This document shows positions 1-9,961 of a stretch of 64,000 nucleotides of DNA, piece by piece (the stretch's first letter is position 1; every line of letters begins with the position of its first letter). Under the pieces are notes generated by a model that saw only the letters and a list, made by a program, of their open reading frames with translations, did not search any database and had not been told where the DNA came from. Origin of the DNA: Polytrichum commune (lineage: Eukaryota > Streptophyta > Polytrichopsida > Polytrichales > Polytrichaceae). The position numbers were made by a program, and so were the translations under genes. The stretch spans positions 31,372,001 through 31,436,000 of the forward strand of contig OX485803.1 of the NCBI GenBank assembly GCA_950295325.1, in the 5' to 3' direction.

Positions 1-5
1 ACAAG

Positions 6-53
6 TTTTTTTTTTTTTTTTTTTTTTTTTTGGGGGGGGGGGGGGGGAGGGGG
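6..53. repeat. Homopolymer T/G tract at window start
   Basis: A run of about 26 T is followed directly by 16 G, then A and 5 G. A similar T-to-G junction (T9 then G13) occurs at 25,725-25,746. These are low-complexity tracts with no coding content, and their exact lengths are likely to be unreliable in an assembly. Confidence 0.9.
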
Positions 54-74
54 TCCATAATTACTTATATGCTA

Positions 75-446
75 CACTGAAATATGATATTGAGTATCAT
101 ACGGTATTCCATGTCAATATGGTAACTTTTCAGATGACACTTTCATGAATAGTGAACAAATATTGTCATGGATGATGGATGAGTTCATCCATTAGCCAAA
201 AACCCTACATTCTCTTGTCAGCAACTTGTGATGAAATATTGTCATGGATGATTGAAATTTGGATGAAAAATCACTTGGTAAGTGACAGTAATTGTAACAT
301 TGTAAATTTATAATCCCCCAAAACTTTTACAAGGAACGACAATTAATGTTGGGTTAGCATTTAGTGTTGGTGACACCATACTGCAGTTTCCGATTGGTAT
401 TGTGCAAGACAATTAGAATTGGTGACACTAAATATCATATTTAGTG
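75..446 (+). mobile_element. MITE-B copy 1 (TA target site, CACTA-like ends)
   Basis: A 372-bp non-coding element starting CACTGAAATATGATATT and ending ATATCATATTTAGTG, flanked on both sides by TA (73-74 and 447-448). The interior contains the direct words TATTGTCATGGATGAT twice. It is collinear with 59,097-59,479 and, in reverse, with both ends of 45,685-46,487. It encodes nothing visible and is presumably moved by a transposase elsewhere. Each terminus is itself nearly palindromic. The TA duplication suggests the Tc1/mariner-like group rather than the CACTA superfamily, but I see no autonomous partner. Confidence 0.85.
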
Positions 447-448
447 TA

Positions 449-724
449 GTTTATTTGAACAAGACCCATCCATGTTGACCCATTTTGAGCCTTAAGGATT
501 AAACATCACAATGCCTTGTAACTTACCCAACTATGGAGCAACAAAGATGTCAACACTCCACAATTCTCAACCATTGTAACCCGGACTTATCCCCTACCTA
601 AACTATTTGGACTTTATCACCTCCACGTTGCCGAAGATTTGAACACGTAGTAAAAATCCTCCCCACTTGATTAACACATACCTACACTACCTAAGCACAT
701 TCTTCGTGGGAGTAGAGGTGAATA
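449..724. other. No gene seen
   Basis: AT-rich sequence between MITE-B and the LINE. I see no supported coding region or repeat here. Confidence 0.6.
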
Positions 725-735
725 TGGAGGTGGTC
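725..735. repeat. Target site duplication of the LINE, left copy
   Basis: TGGAGGTGGTC is repeated exactly at 8,150-8,160, directly after the T-rich 3' end of the LINE. This fixes both ends of the insertion. An 11-bp direct repeat is in the usual range for target-primed reverse transcription. Confidence 0.9.
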
Positions 736-736
736 A

Positions 737-1285
737 TATATAAATAAAAAGTGCACATGCACTAAGACATTCATTGCTTTCCTCTTCTATGCCCTTATCA
801 TCTCAATATTATGGGTCCACTCCACCACTCTAACCACACATAACACACCACCACACACACCATACCGAAACAACATAAACCACCCACTCCAAAAAAACTC
901 TATCACCATCCCATACCATCACCATTCCCACCCACACAACATACAAAATCCCACTCCACATTACCCTCAAACGACATACGCCACAACACCACCACCCATC
1001 CAACACATAACCCACATAGGCCACATTTACTACATATCCCACAAACAACTAAAATCCCCCAAATACATATCCATCCACTACTACACATGGAACAATTCCA
1101 CTATCATCCTATTGGGTGGTGATATCCACACAAATCCGGGTCCACTTTCCAACATCACCCAAAACCTCCCCTTAGAATATAAACAAAGACAAAAGCAATA
1201 TTTCATACTTGATACAACATCGCTCAAACCTCGCTACACACCTAGAAAGCCTATTCACACCCCACCTAACACATGGCACAACTAA
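737..1285 (+). pseudogene. LINE N-terminal region with 2A-like motif
   Basis: One frame is open from the first bases of the LINE to a TAA at 1,283-1,285 but contains no ATG, so the true start is lost or lay in another frame (an ATG at 789 is out of frame). A hydrophobic stretch (about 770-817) is followed by a Thr/Pro/His-rich segment. At 1,112-1,144 the frame reads LGGDIHTNPGP, which resembles the 2A ribosome-skipping consensus D-V/I-E-x-N-P-G-P except that the Glu is His. 2A peptides are known near the start of some APE-type LINEs of trypanosomes and marine invertebrates. Whether this one works is unknown. The frame then shifts into the next segment at about 1,270-1,285. Confidence 0.6.
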
Positions 1286-1646
1286 CATCCTTAACCATGA
1301 ACTATCACATCTCCAAAAGCACAAATCACTACTCTCAAAATATCCAATCCACCTCCAAATATATGTCCTCATAATAACATATAGCCCTATACCACAAATA
1401 TGCAACCAACGCATGATAACAGGCATGGACCCGATAGGTCATACCTTGCTACGGAAAATACATAAACTTCCAAATAACACACAATCACACATTCCCTTAA
1501 AAACCAACCCCACCTACAACCCAAAGCCCACCACCATAGCACAAGCCTACACACATATTAACACAAAAATAGCTAAAGGTGAAATCATAAATATTGCCAC
1601 CTTGACAAATGAACTTCCACACATACCCCCGCAAATCTTACAATAA
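1209..1646 (+). pseudogene. LINE segment before the APE domain, function unknown
   Basis: An open stretch of about 145 codons, of which the part after about 1,280 continues the LINE protein by frame shift from the preceding segment. It ends at a TAA (1,644-1,646), beyond which the same frame continues into the APE endonuclease, so the stop looks secondary. I recognise no domain. It is rich in Ile, Thr, Pro, His and Asn, following the A/C-rich composition of the whole element. Its position would suit an accessory or nucleic-acid-binding N-terminal domain, but no zinc finger is visible. Confidence 0.45.
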
Positions 1647-1759
1647 CTCACTAAATGCACCCTACCAATCATAGGATACCACCCAAACATAAACCAACCA
1701 CAAAGCACCCACACTCCACATACCACCACAACCGACGACACACACTCTACGTCACAACT

Positions 1760-2560
1760 AAAAATCATAACTTGAAATGCAGGATGCATCAATACCAGCC
1801 TCCCAGGCATACTAGAACTCACACAAACACTACACAAGGACCCACATATCATCCTTATCCAAGAAACCAAAATCCACAAATTCAAATCCACATCTTATAT
1901 AGATAGAAAACTCCAAGACTATAAAATCATATATAACAACTCAAATAACACTACCCAACAACCAAACAGATACTCCGAAACCAAAAAAGCCAGAGGAGGC
2001 ACACTTATTATGATACCAAAAACCATCCACACAAATGAAAACATAACCAAGATTCCCACCCAAGCACAATATCACCATATTTACAAGTTATCATGATAAA
2101 AAATAAACCAATCACCCCCATACTCCTCATAAACATGTATATGCCCACACACCCTCAAGACTTGCACTTAGTACAAGAAATCCAAATCCAAATCCAAACC
2201 CTAACCACAAACCACTCAACATCCCACATCATCCTTGCCGGAGACTTTAACCGAGACATACTACTAAAAGGACGATCATCCAACGGGATAACATCCCCCC
2301 CTAACCCAAATGACTACGAATGGGCTAGATTCACCCAAAGCATAGGTCTCAACATAATTCACAACCAAGCAAGCCATACAAGACAAGGAGGACATAACTA
2401 CACACTAACTAGCCTCATTGACAGTTTCTACTCTAACATCCCAAACCATAACACACTACAAAGCCACACAATCACCAACCTCAACCAAAACTCCGATCAC
2501 TACCCGGTACAACTAATCTTAGCCCCCAACAGCGTTATCATCAAAATAACACCAACCCCC
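1760..2560 (+). pseudogene. LINE APE-type endonuclease domain
   Basis: Apurinic-endonuclease-like nuclease that would nick target DNA. Signature residues are visible in order: the ITWNAG start motif (its Trp codon is now TGA, about 1,771), LIQETK with the catalytic Glu, RGGTLIMI, LINMYMP, AGDFNRD with the Asp and Asn (2,243-2,251), and NSDHYPVQ with the Asp-His pair (2,492-2,500). The frame shifts at about 2,090 between RGGT and NMYMP. All catalytic positions of the fold are kept, so the damage is in frame continuity. The domain precedes the reverse transcriptase as in other APE-type LINEs. Confidence 0.8.
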
Positions 2561-2584
2561 AGTCCCAACCCCGAATCACCTACC

Positions 2585-3423
2585 CTATATCAAAAACTAA
2601 CCTACAGACCCTGCACACCACCTTCCTCAACAAACAAAACCTAGCAATATCCAATCTCACAAACGTCCTAAAACAAGAACAACTCACACACCACCAATGG
2701 CAAGAAGCCAAAAACCGCTTCCATGAAATAATAAGCTTCCTTAGCACATGCATAGAACAAACATGCATGTCACACCCAGCACCCCCACTCCCATATAGAG
2801 CCAAACTACAAGGGGGATTCCTCCCTAGACAACAACAAAAAATATGGAAATCCCACCTTAAGACACACCACAACATCCGTAAAGCAATACACGTGGCATG
2901 TCAATACCCCCACACACAACTTCAAAACCACCCAGATATAATAACATTACTGTCACCTCTAAATATACACATTCCCCCACTCCCTACTAACCACACCGAA
3001 CAAGCGCAATAGATAGAAACATTAGCTAATATAGACAAAACAGCCAAAAACGAGGCTTACAAAATTACCGCCAAACAAGCCATGTTCAACATCAAAATTG
3101 TCATTAAAAAATATCGCACTCTACTTAATACTAAGCCTAAATCCATCCACAAAAAGATATTCCAGCCAGCAACCGAGAACTCCCTAGACTGCATACAAAA
3201 CCCATAGGGAACCATACTAACCAACCCCTTGGATATAGCCCACGAAATATATCGCACCCAACAATCGTCATTTCAACGTCAGGCCCCCAACTGCGAAGAC
3301 ACCATAGACCACCCAGACACTTGCATGTGCGCAATCCGCAAATACCCCTGGCACATGCAAGAAGGTATAATACTAGAAAAAAATAGTACCACAGGACACA
3401 CAAATTACCACACAATTTACTAG
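2585..3423 (+). pseudogene. LINE linker between endonuclease and reverse transcriptase
   Basis: Frame 1 continues the protein from about 2,590 with stops at 3,010 and 3,205, then shifts back at about 3,424. The content is polar and helical in character, with lysine- and glutamine-rich stretches. No separate domain is recognised. Comparable linkers precede the reverse transcriptase in other LINEs. Confidence 0.55.
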
Positions 3424-4710
3424 AACAACTTACGACAAATGCGTAAAAAGACTAACCAAAGGGAAAACCCCTAGACCAGACAATATTCCCAACAATATAA
3501 TCAAAACATTACCCCCATAATGCCACGACCTAATATATCTATTCTTTCACCACTGTTATAAACAAAGAGAAATCCCAACACAGTATAACCATCCTTCTAC
3601 ACAAAAAAAAGACCCCACCCAACTGGCCAACTACAGGCCAATCGCACTCGCAAATACAACCTATAAACTCTATACTAGCACCATTACAACTCTCCTCACC
3701 AGTTACGGCGAACAACACAGGTTGCTACACTTTAGCCAGGAAGGCTTTCGGCCACAAAGAAATACCTCCCGTCAAATCCAGATGATCCTAGCATCTCTTG
3801 AAGATGCAAGACTTACAAAAAAAGACATATACATCACATATATAGACTTTAGAAACGCATTCGGCTCTATCGACCATGCAAGGTTATTAGCACTCATGGA
3901 AGATCTCGGATATTCTACAGATGCAATCGAAATTATAGGCAATATATACAAGGATTCCACCACTCCATTTACGGGGAGCCATTTTGGCACAACACCCCCA
4001 ATTAATATTAGCCGAGGCACCATCCAGGGCGACACCCTTAGTCCATATCTTTTCATTATCTTTCTAGAACCGCTCCTGCGTTGGCTAGAAAAAGATAACA
4101 AGGGCTATCACTTCAGCACATTCCCATCATCGAGCACCACGTCAGTATATGCCAACGACCTAGCCATCCTATCCAACACAATACAGAACATTCAATCCCA
4201 AATTACTAAATTACAAAAATTTGCAGAATGGGCACACATGGACCTTAATCTAGCCAAGTGTGCCATTACAGGTTGTCCCAATAAGTCAAAACTAAAACCA
4301 AACACTTTCAAAGCCTTTATTCAATCACAACACATCACATACAAAAACAAAAACTTCCCAATTCTTACACAAAACGAACCCTACACGTACTTAGGTATCC
4401 AATTAGTCCCCTCCCTTAAATGGAATTTACAAAAAGAAATTACATTAAAGAAAGCCAAACAACAAGGACAAGTACTTGCCAACTCCCCGGCCAGCCTAAA
4501 ACAAAAAATACAAATTCTCAACACAGTTATCAAGCCCCGCATTGCATACGCATACTATGCGGTCCCTTTTTCAAAACCAGATATAAAAAAACTCGACCAA
4601 ATAATTAGCAAAATCACTAAAGAGGCGTGTAGAATACCTAGAAGCACAGCCAATATCCTTACTCACCTCTCCCACGAAAACTTTGGTATAAATGCCACCT
4701 CTTTACTACC
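3424..4710 (+). pseudogene. LINE reverse transcriptase domain, catalytic Asp lost
   Basis: RNA-dependent DNA polymerase. Visible motifs: GKTPRPDNIPN (motif 1), NYRPIALANTTYKL (motif 2), QEGFRPQRNTSRQI (motif 3), YIDFRNAFGSIDH (motif A, Asp at 3,845-3,847), RGTIQGDTLSPYLF (motif B), VYANDLAIL (motif C), then AKCAITG and YTYLGIQL. In motif C the first Asp of the Y-A-D-D box is Asn (AAC at 4,154-4,156), consistent with a single G-to-A change and predicted to abolish polymerisation. A stop (TAA, 3,518-3,520) lies between motifs 1 and 2. Frame 2 is then open without a break to about 6,000. Confidence 0.9.
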
Positions 4711-5850
4711 GGACTACATACACTGCATAGGCCAGCAATTGTTAGAAGCTCTTAACGACCAAGGTCAACTGGGCATCATATATCAAGGCCTAACTAAATA
4801 TATCACAGCCAAATACGGGGGCTCCCTACATCTACCTAGACTAAAACAACAAGCCTGCTCAAGATCACCCATAGCCCGCACGCTCTTCTTATTGAACAAA
4901 GAATACGAGATACATATAACCACCGCAATCAAAGCATTCCCCATAAAACAAACCCAACTCGAACTCAAATGGAAATCTACCCCTACATATGTCAGCTCAA
5001 CAGAAGAATCCAAAACACAATCCCAAAAATTCCTAGATAAATTATACACATATGGTATTACAACCCTATTACAAATCCAAAATACAACCACCAATGCTAT
5101 ACTCACACCGGAAGAATTCCGCACCATATACAAACATACCCCCAAAACTATCAAAGAGGCACTACATCAAGCAAAAACTCTATTCCCACACTCACAACCC
5201 CACACGCCCCAAAGAACCATACAACCACCGCCACCAACATATCTAGCAAACATACAACAACTAGACCCACCATTAGGTCGAGCCATACACAAAATAATAA
5301 AGAAAAAAACCACTACTAGAAAAGATAAGTGGGGTGCGCAAGCCATTAATAAATCATACTTATGCCTCTGGCAAAACACGAACAACACCATACAACAATG
5401 GCGCAATGAAGAAGACCTTTTACACCCGGATAATATCCTACTTGACCACAACCTACTAACCATAACACAATACAACAACGCCCTACTAGAACAAACAATG
5501 GCCAAAACATATGCCAACTACCTCACACATATCCAAACTAAAGATAAGAAATTCATCCAACCACCACTAAAAATCACCAACCTTACAACCTCCACCCAGG
5601 AATGTAACCCGGACAAAGACATACTAGTCAATAAACCAACTATCCAAATAAATACCTCAGTAGCCAACGTATATGACCAAAATGGAAACCACATTGCCAC
5701 CATTAATATAGATAGACTACAATGGCTTTGGAGCCAATTCACACATAATAAACAACAACATTTAACTAACTTCCTTCACCCACCACCCCAAGACTTTGAA
5801 ACCAAAGTACTATGGCTCGTCCAAAGGTATGTCACTATACTCCCCAAGAA
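4711..5850 (+). pseudogene. LINE region between reverse transcriptase and RNase H
   Basis: Continuous with the reverse transcriptase in the same frame. The first part is probably thumb (KPRIAYAYYAVPFSKPDI), as in LINE polymerases. The rest is long, basic and unrecognised. The protein shifts to frame 3 at about 5,820-5,870. Confidence 0.55.
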
Positions 5851-7010
5851 AAAAACCAAAGATAGTTCAACCACAAAACCTACATCAAACACTCCACCCC
5901 GAAATCATCAAAACACTAATCACAACATTCCAAATCACACACACCTACTATTCATCCCCCCTCACTTGCCCCATTCAAATAACACAATACCACTCCCCAC
6001 ATAACCGAGACATAATATTCGGCTCACTAGGTCACGCTAAATCCTCTAAATGGACAGGAATAGGCCTAGCTTTCCCCACGGACTACAACACAACGTTAGA
6101 AGCCATCCACTGGACTAGAATGGCCGCCAAGGAAGACCCCAAAATAGTTACCATCCTCATCGCCAACCATAAAGACTGGACAACACAAAACCTCCCACTC
6201 GCCACAAAACCCGACGTACACGTCATGGCAACCATACCACCACACACTATAAAATATAAACCTACACCTGAATGGCCAACATACTACCAATACGACGAAC
6301 CAGCACTCACATCAATCATTTGTGTACACAACCAAGTAACATTAAGTCCAAACGTCCGAACCCCACACACATTAAAACAAATCTTGCAACAACTAACTAA
6401 CACACATATAGACACCCACCCCATTAAGCCCATTCTCACACACTATAAAGTTAAACTCTCCAATATATGGAAAAATACCCCCAAAGTAAATATACCACAC
6501 ACTAATAATCACACCACCATACCAATGCCAAATACTTACACATACACCCACCCCCCCCCCCAAATTCCCCCCACAACAATGCGTATACACAGACGGCTCC
6601 TTCATCCCCCCAACAAAAAACTCCGAGGGACAAATTGTGGGCAATACTGCAGGATCGGGAGTATATAGCCCCAATAATAACACCCGTATAGCAAAACGAC
6701 TGCCAGGCTATCAAAATATACTTAGAGCCGAACTATATGCCATACTCCTCGCCATCAAAAACATAAAAATCACACAAACAGAAACACACATATTTACCGA
6801 CAGCCTCAACAGCATATACCTCATAAATAACCACATACAACACCCAACGTCACAACACCACCACCCTGACAAACTACTTATAGCCGCAATAGTAAGGAAG
6901 ATTTACTGGACCCCACACAAAATCTACATACATAAGGTCCGAGCGCACACGGGCATCACCGGAAATGAACTAGCCGATGACCTAGCCAATGAAGGGAACA
7001 ACTTAGAAAA
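5850..7010 (+). pseudogene. LINE RNase H domain
   Basis: RNase H type I fold that would degrade the RNA of an RNA-DNA hybrid. The part to about 6,550 is a linker in frame 3. At a run of 11 C (6,551-6,561) the protein shifts to frame 1, where the domain is complete: VYTDGSF (Asp 6,592-6,594), RAELYA (Glu 6,730-6,732), FTDSLNS (Asp 6,799-6,801) and HTGITGNELADDLAN (Asp 6,976-6,978). All four acidic catalytic positions are present. The C-run is a plausible slippage or sequencing-error site, so this particular frameshift is less certain than the stops elsewhere. Confidence 0.85.
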
Positions 7011-8010
7011 ACCAGAACAAACCCCACACATCCACATCGCCCGCCCCACCCCCTATTGGCTTGCCAGCTGCCCCACAGGCACACACGACGGAGCCATCCG
7101 TAACTTACGCACATTCATAACAAAAGCACACGACAACTTAGAAACAACCTTAGCCATAAATAAATTCCCATACGTCGATAAATGGCTCTCAAACACCCAA
7201 ATAAACCAAAAACTCTCTAATCATTTTTGGAATAATGATCAAATACCAGATACCCAAATCACCCAAACATTAAAGTTTCGATACGCTCAATATATGGGCA
7301 ACCATAGAAAAAGTATATTCTGGCCCCTCACACATCCAAACCCCAACTGCACACTTTGCCACAGAAATGAGAGAGACACGTGGCCGCACCTACTATCAAC
7401 ATGTGAACACCCATACTTAAAAGGTCTCCGAATCGCAAGACATAACAAAGCAGTACATCTGATCACACAAACATTACAAGCTAACAAACACACACGGTTC
7501 CTCACAAAAACCAATGCCGGACATCTCACCAACCGGCCACAAGAAAACACAGTCCCAGAATGGTTATTAACATGCACATGTACCCAAACGCCATGCCAAT
7601 GTCAAGCTAAACTTAGGCCTGACATCCTATGCATGATAGGTGCCCCAAATCACACCACCCCACCTATACTACCATCATCCAACCACACAGTACAATTTAT
7701 CGAATTCACTTACTGCCACGACAGATTCCCTGAACAAGCCATTGCACAGAAACACGCCAAATACGATCCACTAAATCACGCCATCCACAACAAGGGTTGG
7801 AAAACCAACCCTGTTATAACAATCACTGCAGGTGTATGAGGAGCCATACACGAACACTCCATCCAAAAACTAACGGACTTAAAAATCCCTAAAACCAATA
7901 TCAAAAAACTCATGAAAGATATACACCAAAACGCTATTAAATACCTCACGTACTTAGTACTTAATAAAAGAAAACTCGACAATAAACAACAACCCGTACC
8001 CCCACCTTAA
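7011..8010 (+). pseudogene. LINE C-terminus: CCHC finger and R2-like restriction endonuclease
   Basis: After RNase H comes a C-x2-C-x9-H-x4-C finger (Cys 7,348 and 7,357, His 7,387, Cys 7,402), then LRIARHNKAV, a pairing typical of R2-type elements. A PD-(D/E)xK-like core follows: RPD (7,615-7,623), a hydrophobic strand QFIEFTY with Glu at 7,702-7,704, and KHAKY (7,750-7,764). This is the arrangement of the restriction-like endonuclease of R2 LINEs. The final segment has one stop, TGA at 7,837-7,839, where the truncated copy at 41.8 kb has an Arg codon, so it is a point mutation. The protein ends at TAA 8,008-8,010. Confidence 0.75.
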
Positions 8011-8149
8011 CCAAAATTGGACTTTTAGAGAACCTCCCAGAGCCCACGGCATAAAACCACATACTACATCACGGAACCTGTGATTAGTATGAGGCCAACG
8101 GGCTCGAAGTCATGCTCGTGTGAAAATACGAGCGTTATTTTTTCTTTTC
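8011..8149 (+). other. LINE 3' UTR with hairpins
   Basis: Contains a 7-bp hairpin ATCACGG-AAC-CTGTGAT (8,068-8,084), the conserved block GGCCAACGGGCTCGAAGTCATG (8,093-8,114), an 8-bp hairpin with GAAA loop (8,114-8,133) and a T-rich tail. The block and first hairpin recur in the truncated LINE copy and in the SINE. 3' hairpins of this kind are the recognition signal for reverse transcriptase in stringent LINEs, and I infer that role here. Confidence 0.75.
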
Positions 8150-8160
8150 TGGAGGTGGTC
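8150..8160. repeat. Target site duplication of the LINE, right copy
   Basis: Exact copy of 725-735. Confidence 0.9.
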
Positions 8161-8269
8161 TATACGAGATCTTAAGACCTAATTAAAGCCTTTGTACATG
8201 GGTCACACATACTTTACAAGGATTCATATTGCATTGAGTCACACATGTATCTTCATATTGGGACACACA

Positions 8270-8760
8270 TGTGTCTTCATATATGAGGCACACTTTGTGT
8301 TGGAGTGTCTTCTATATAACTTTATTAGAGATAAGTTTTCATCACTATTTGCAAATGTAGTATTAGGGAGCTTGAAGTCTTTCTCTTAGTTGGACCGTTA
8401 AGTTGACATTAGTCTCTATCTCACGGAGACTACCGTCCTCCACCACTCTAGGGAAGTACACTAAGTATGATATTTAATGTCACTTACTATTTGGAGTTAG
8501 ACAATGCTATATCTTCTTACTATTGGTGTAATTTTCTAGCAAATAAAGTTGTCAATGTTCTATACTGCCAAAACAACCAATTTGACATTTGCTGGTAAAA
8601 TATGAGATAATCAGTATACAAATATAGCATTGCGTAACTCCAAATACTAAGTGACACTACATACAATATTTAGTGCAGCCAGTTTGAAACCATCGTGTTG
8701 TACTTCTAGTCTCAATTAACATTTTGGCATCCCGGACTTTAAAACCGATTTTTATTTCAT
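8270..8760 (+). repeat. Interspersed repeat Z, copy 1, split by MITE-C
   Basis: A decayed coding-like repeat also found at 29,960-30,200 (same strand) and 59,530-59,760 (opposite strand). Translation reads roughly HFVLECLLYNFIRDKFSSLF then VDISLYLTE with stops. The pattern H-F-x-L-E-C-P-L-Y-N-x-I-R recalls the zinc-binding tail found after reverse transcriptase in some LINEs, but this is weak. MITE-C (8,459-8,675) interrupts it. Confidence 0.6.
8459..8675 (+). mobile_element. MITE-C (long TIRs, TA target site)
   Basis: A 217-bp element with inverted repeats of about 50 bp: CACTAAGTATGATATTTAAT at the left and ACAATATTTAGTG at the right, each continuing inward through the words TATTTGGAGTTA and CAATGCTAT. 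Flanks are TA (8,457-8,458) and CA (8,676-8,677), the latter probably a mutated TA. Its host repeat is uninterrupted at 59,587-59,600, where the matching position still carries a single TA. Confidence 0.85.
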
Positions 8761-9135
8761 TTCATCGAGACCTAAAATCGTATAATATTCTCTTACACGG
8801 CTTTTGATGCTTGCATCAAAGTGGCATTGGTTCCCGGTTCCATGGAAGCTTAGTAATGTTATGACCACGTGTGAAAGTGCATGGCTTCAACACAAAACTT
8901 GTACCCGAGCTTGGAATCTCCTTGTGTAGGTGGTTGGATTGAAGTTTGGTGAGGGTCGTTTGTAGGCGACAACTGTGAAGAGTTTATAGCACCCCATGCA
9001 TTGTCCGGAAAGGGAGAGTACCATTTATGTAGATTTGAGGGTGAAGGAATGCCATGGGGACTATTTATGCTCTTTGGCTATTTGTTTACTCTTCGGTTTG
9101 TACACTCATTATTTCGAGCCTATGACTTTTGCGTC
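8761..9135. other. No gene seen
   Basis: Short open frames here have neither recognisable motifs nor coding-like composition. It may be the outer part of the element carrying the tandem array. Confidence 0.5.
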
Positions 9136-9961
9136 GGTGAAAGAACAATGCAAATCTACCACACCGTTAGATTTGGAGATTTTCTAGTGACGTTGGACAA
9201 GTTTTCCAGTTGTGTAGTGTAATTGTTTGAGGCTCGTATGCTCGTAGTGTGAAGAGAATCATAAATTCAAGGTATCACGACAAGCATGTGAGTTTTAGGC
9301 AATTCTCTTGCGTCACTTAAAGCTTGTCCTACTTCACTGCACAATATGGAAATCTACCACGGTGTTAGATATGCATATTTTCTAGTGACATAGGACACGT
9401 TTTCAGTGATGTAGTACAAGTGTCCGAGGCTTGTACGCTTGTCGTGTAAGGAGGACCAGAAAGTCAAGGTGTCACGACAAGCATATGAGTCTTAGACAAT
9501 TCTCTTGCGTCACCACAAACTTGTCTTACTTCACTACAAAATATGGAAATCTACCCCTGTGTTAGATATACATATCTTCTAGTGACATAGGACAAGTCTT
9601 TAGTGATGTAGTACGACTGTCCAAGGCTTGTACGCTTGCAGTGTAAGGAGGATCATAAACTCGAGGTGTCATTACGAGGCTAGGAGTCTTAGGCAATTCT
9701 CTTGCGTCACTACAAATTTTGTAAATCTACCACTGTGTTGGATATACATATTTTCTAGTGACATAGGACAAGTTTTCAGTGATGTAGTACGACTGTCCAA
9801 GGCTCGTACACTTGTATTGTAAGGAGGATCATAAAGTCAAGGTATCACTACAAGCATATGAGTCTTAGGCAATTCTCTTGTGTCACTACAAACTTGTCCT
9901 ACGTCACTACAAAATTTGTAGCTCTACTACCACTGTGGTAGATTTGCTTTGTTCTTTCACC
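9136..9961. repeat. Tandem array of ~197-bp units bounded by inverted repeats
   Basis: Four units can be anchored on the word CTYGTAYGCTYGT at 9,233, 9,430, 9,627 and 9,803 (spacing 197, 197 and 176; the last unit has a small deletion). Each unit carries CAAGCATATGAGTCTTAGGC, TTCTCTTGCGTCAC and TAGATATACATA. The array is bracketed by a 31-bp inverted repeat: GGTGAAAGAACAATGCAAAT (9,136 onward) and its complement ending at 9,961. It is non-coding. Confidence 0.85.

Larger units (their letters stand above)
736..8149 (+). mobile_element. Full-length, inactivated Dualen-like LINE (non-LTR retrotransposon)
   Basis: A 7.4-kb insertion bounded by an exact 11-bp target site duplication, so it appears full length. 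Conceptual translation on the plus strand gives, in order: a 2A-like motif, an unrecognised segment, an APE endonuclease, reverse transcriptase, RNase H, a CCHC finger and an R2-type restriction-like endonuclease, then a 3' UTR with hairpins and a T-rich tail. The combination of two endonucleases and RNase H is known from the Dualen (RandI) clade. The reading frame is broken by at least six frame changes and several stops, and the catalytic YADD of the reverse transcriptase reads YAND, so this copy cannot be active. The coding strand is strikingly rich in A and C and poor in G. A 5'-truncated relative lies at 41,680-42,125. Confidence 0.85.

Noticed and set aside
6-53. Poly-T/poly-G tract as a telomere or retrotransposon tail
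   Set aside because: No telomeric unit is present, and no adjacent retrotransposon 3' end or target duplication could be found.
75-446. CACTA (EnSpm) superfamily assignment for MITE-A, B and C
   Set aside because: The termini read CACTA...TAGTG, but the empty site at 38.76 kb shows a 2-bp TA duplication, not the 3 bp expected of CACTA elements.
6551-6561. Run of C in the LINE as a programmed frameshift site
   Set aside because: The copy has many other random frame breaks, so a mutational or sequencing slip at the homopolymer is the simpler explanation.
9136-9961. Regular repeats that might be taken for a CRISPR array
   Set aside because: Units of about 197 bp are themselves similar throughout, with no unique spacers, in a plant nuclear context; it is a tandem repeat.
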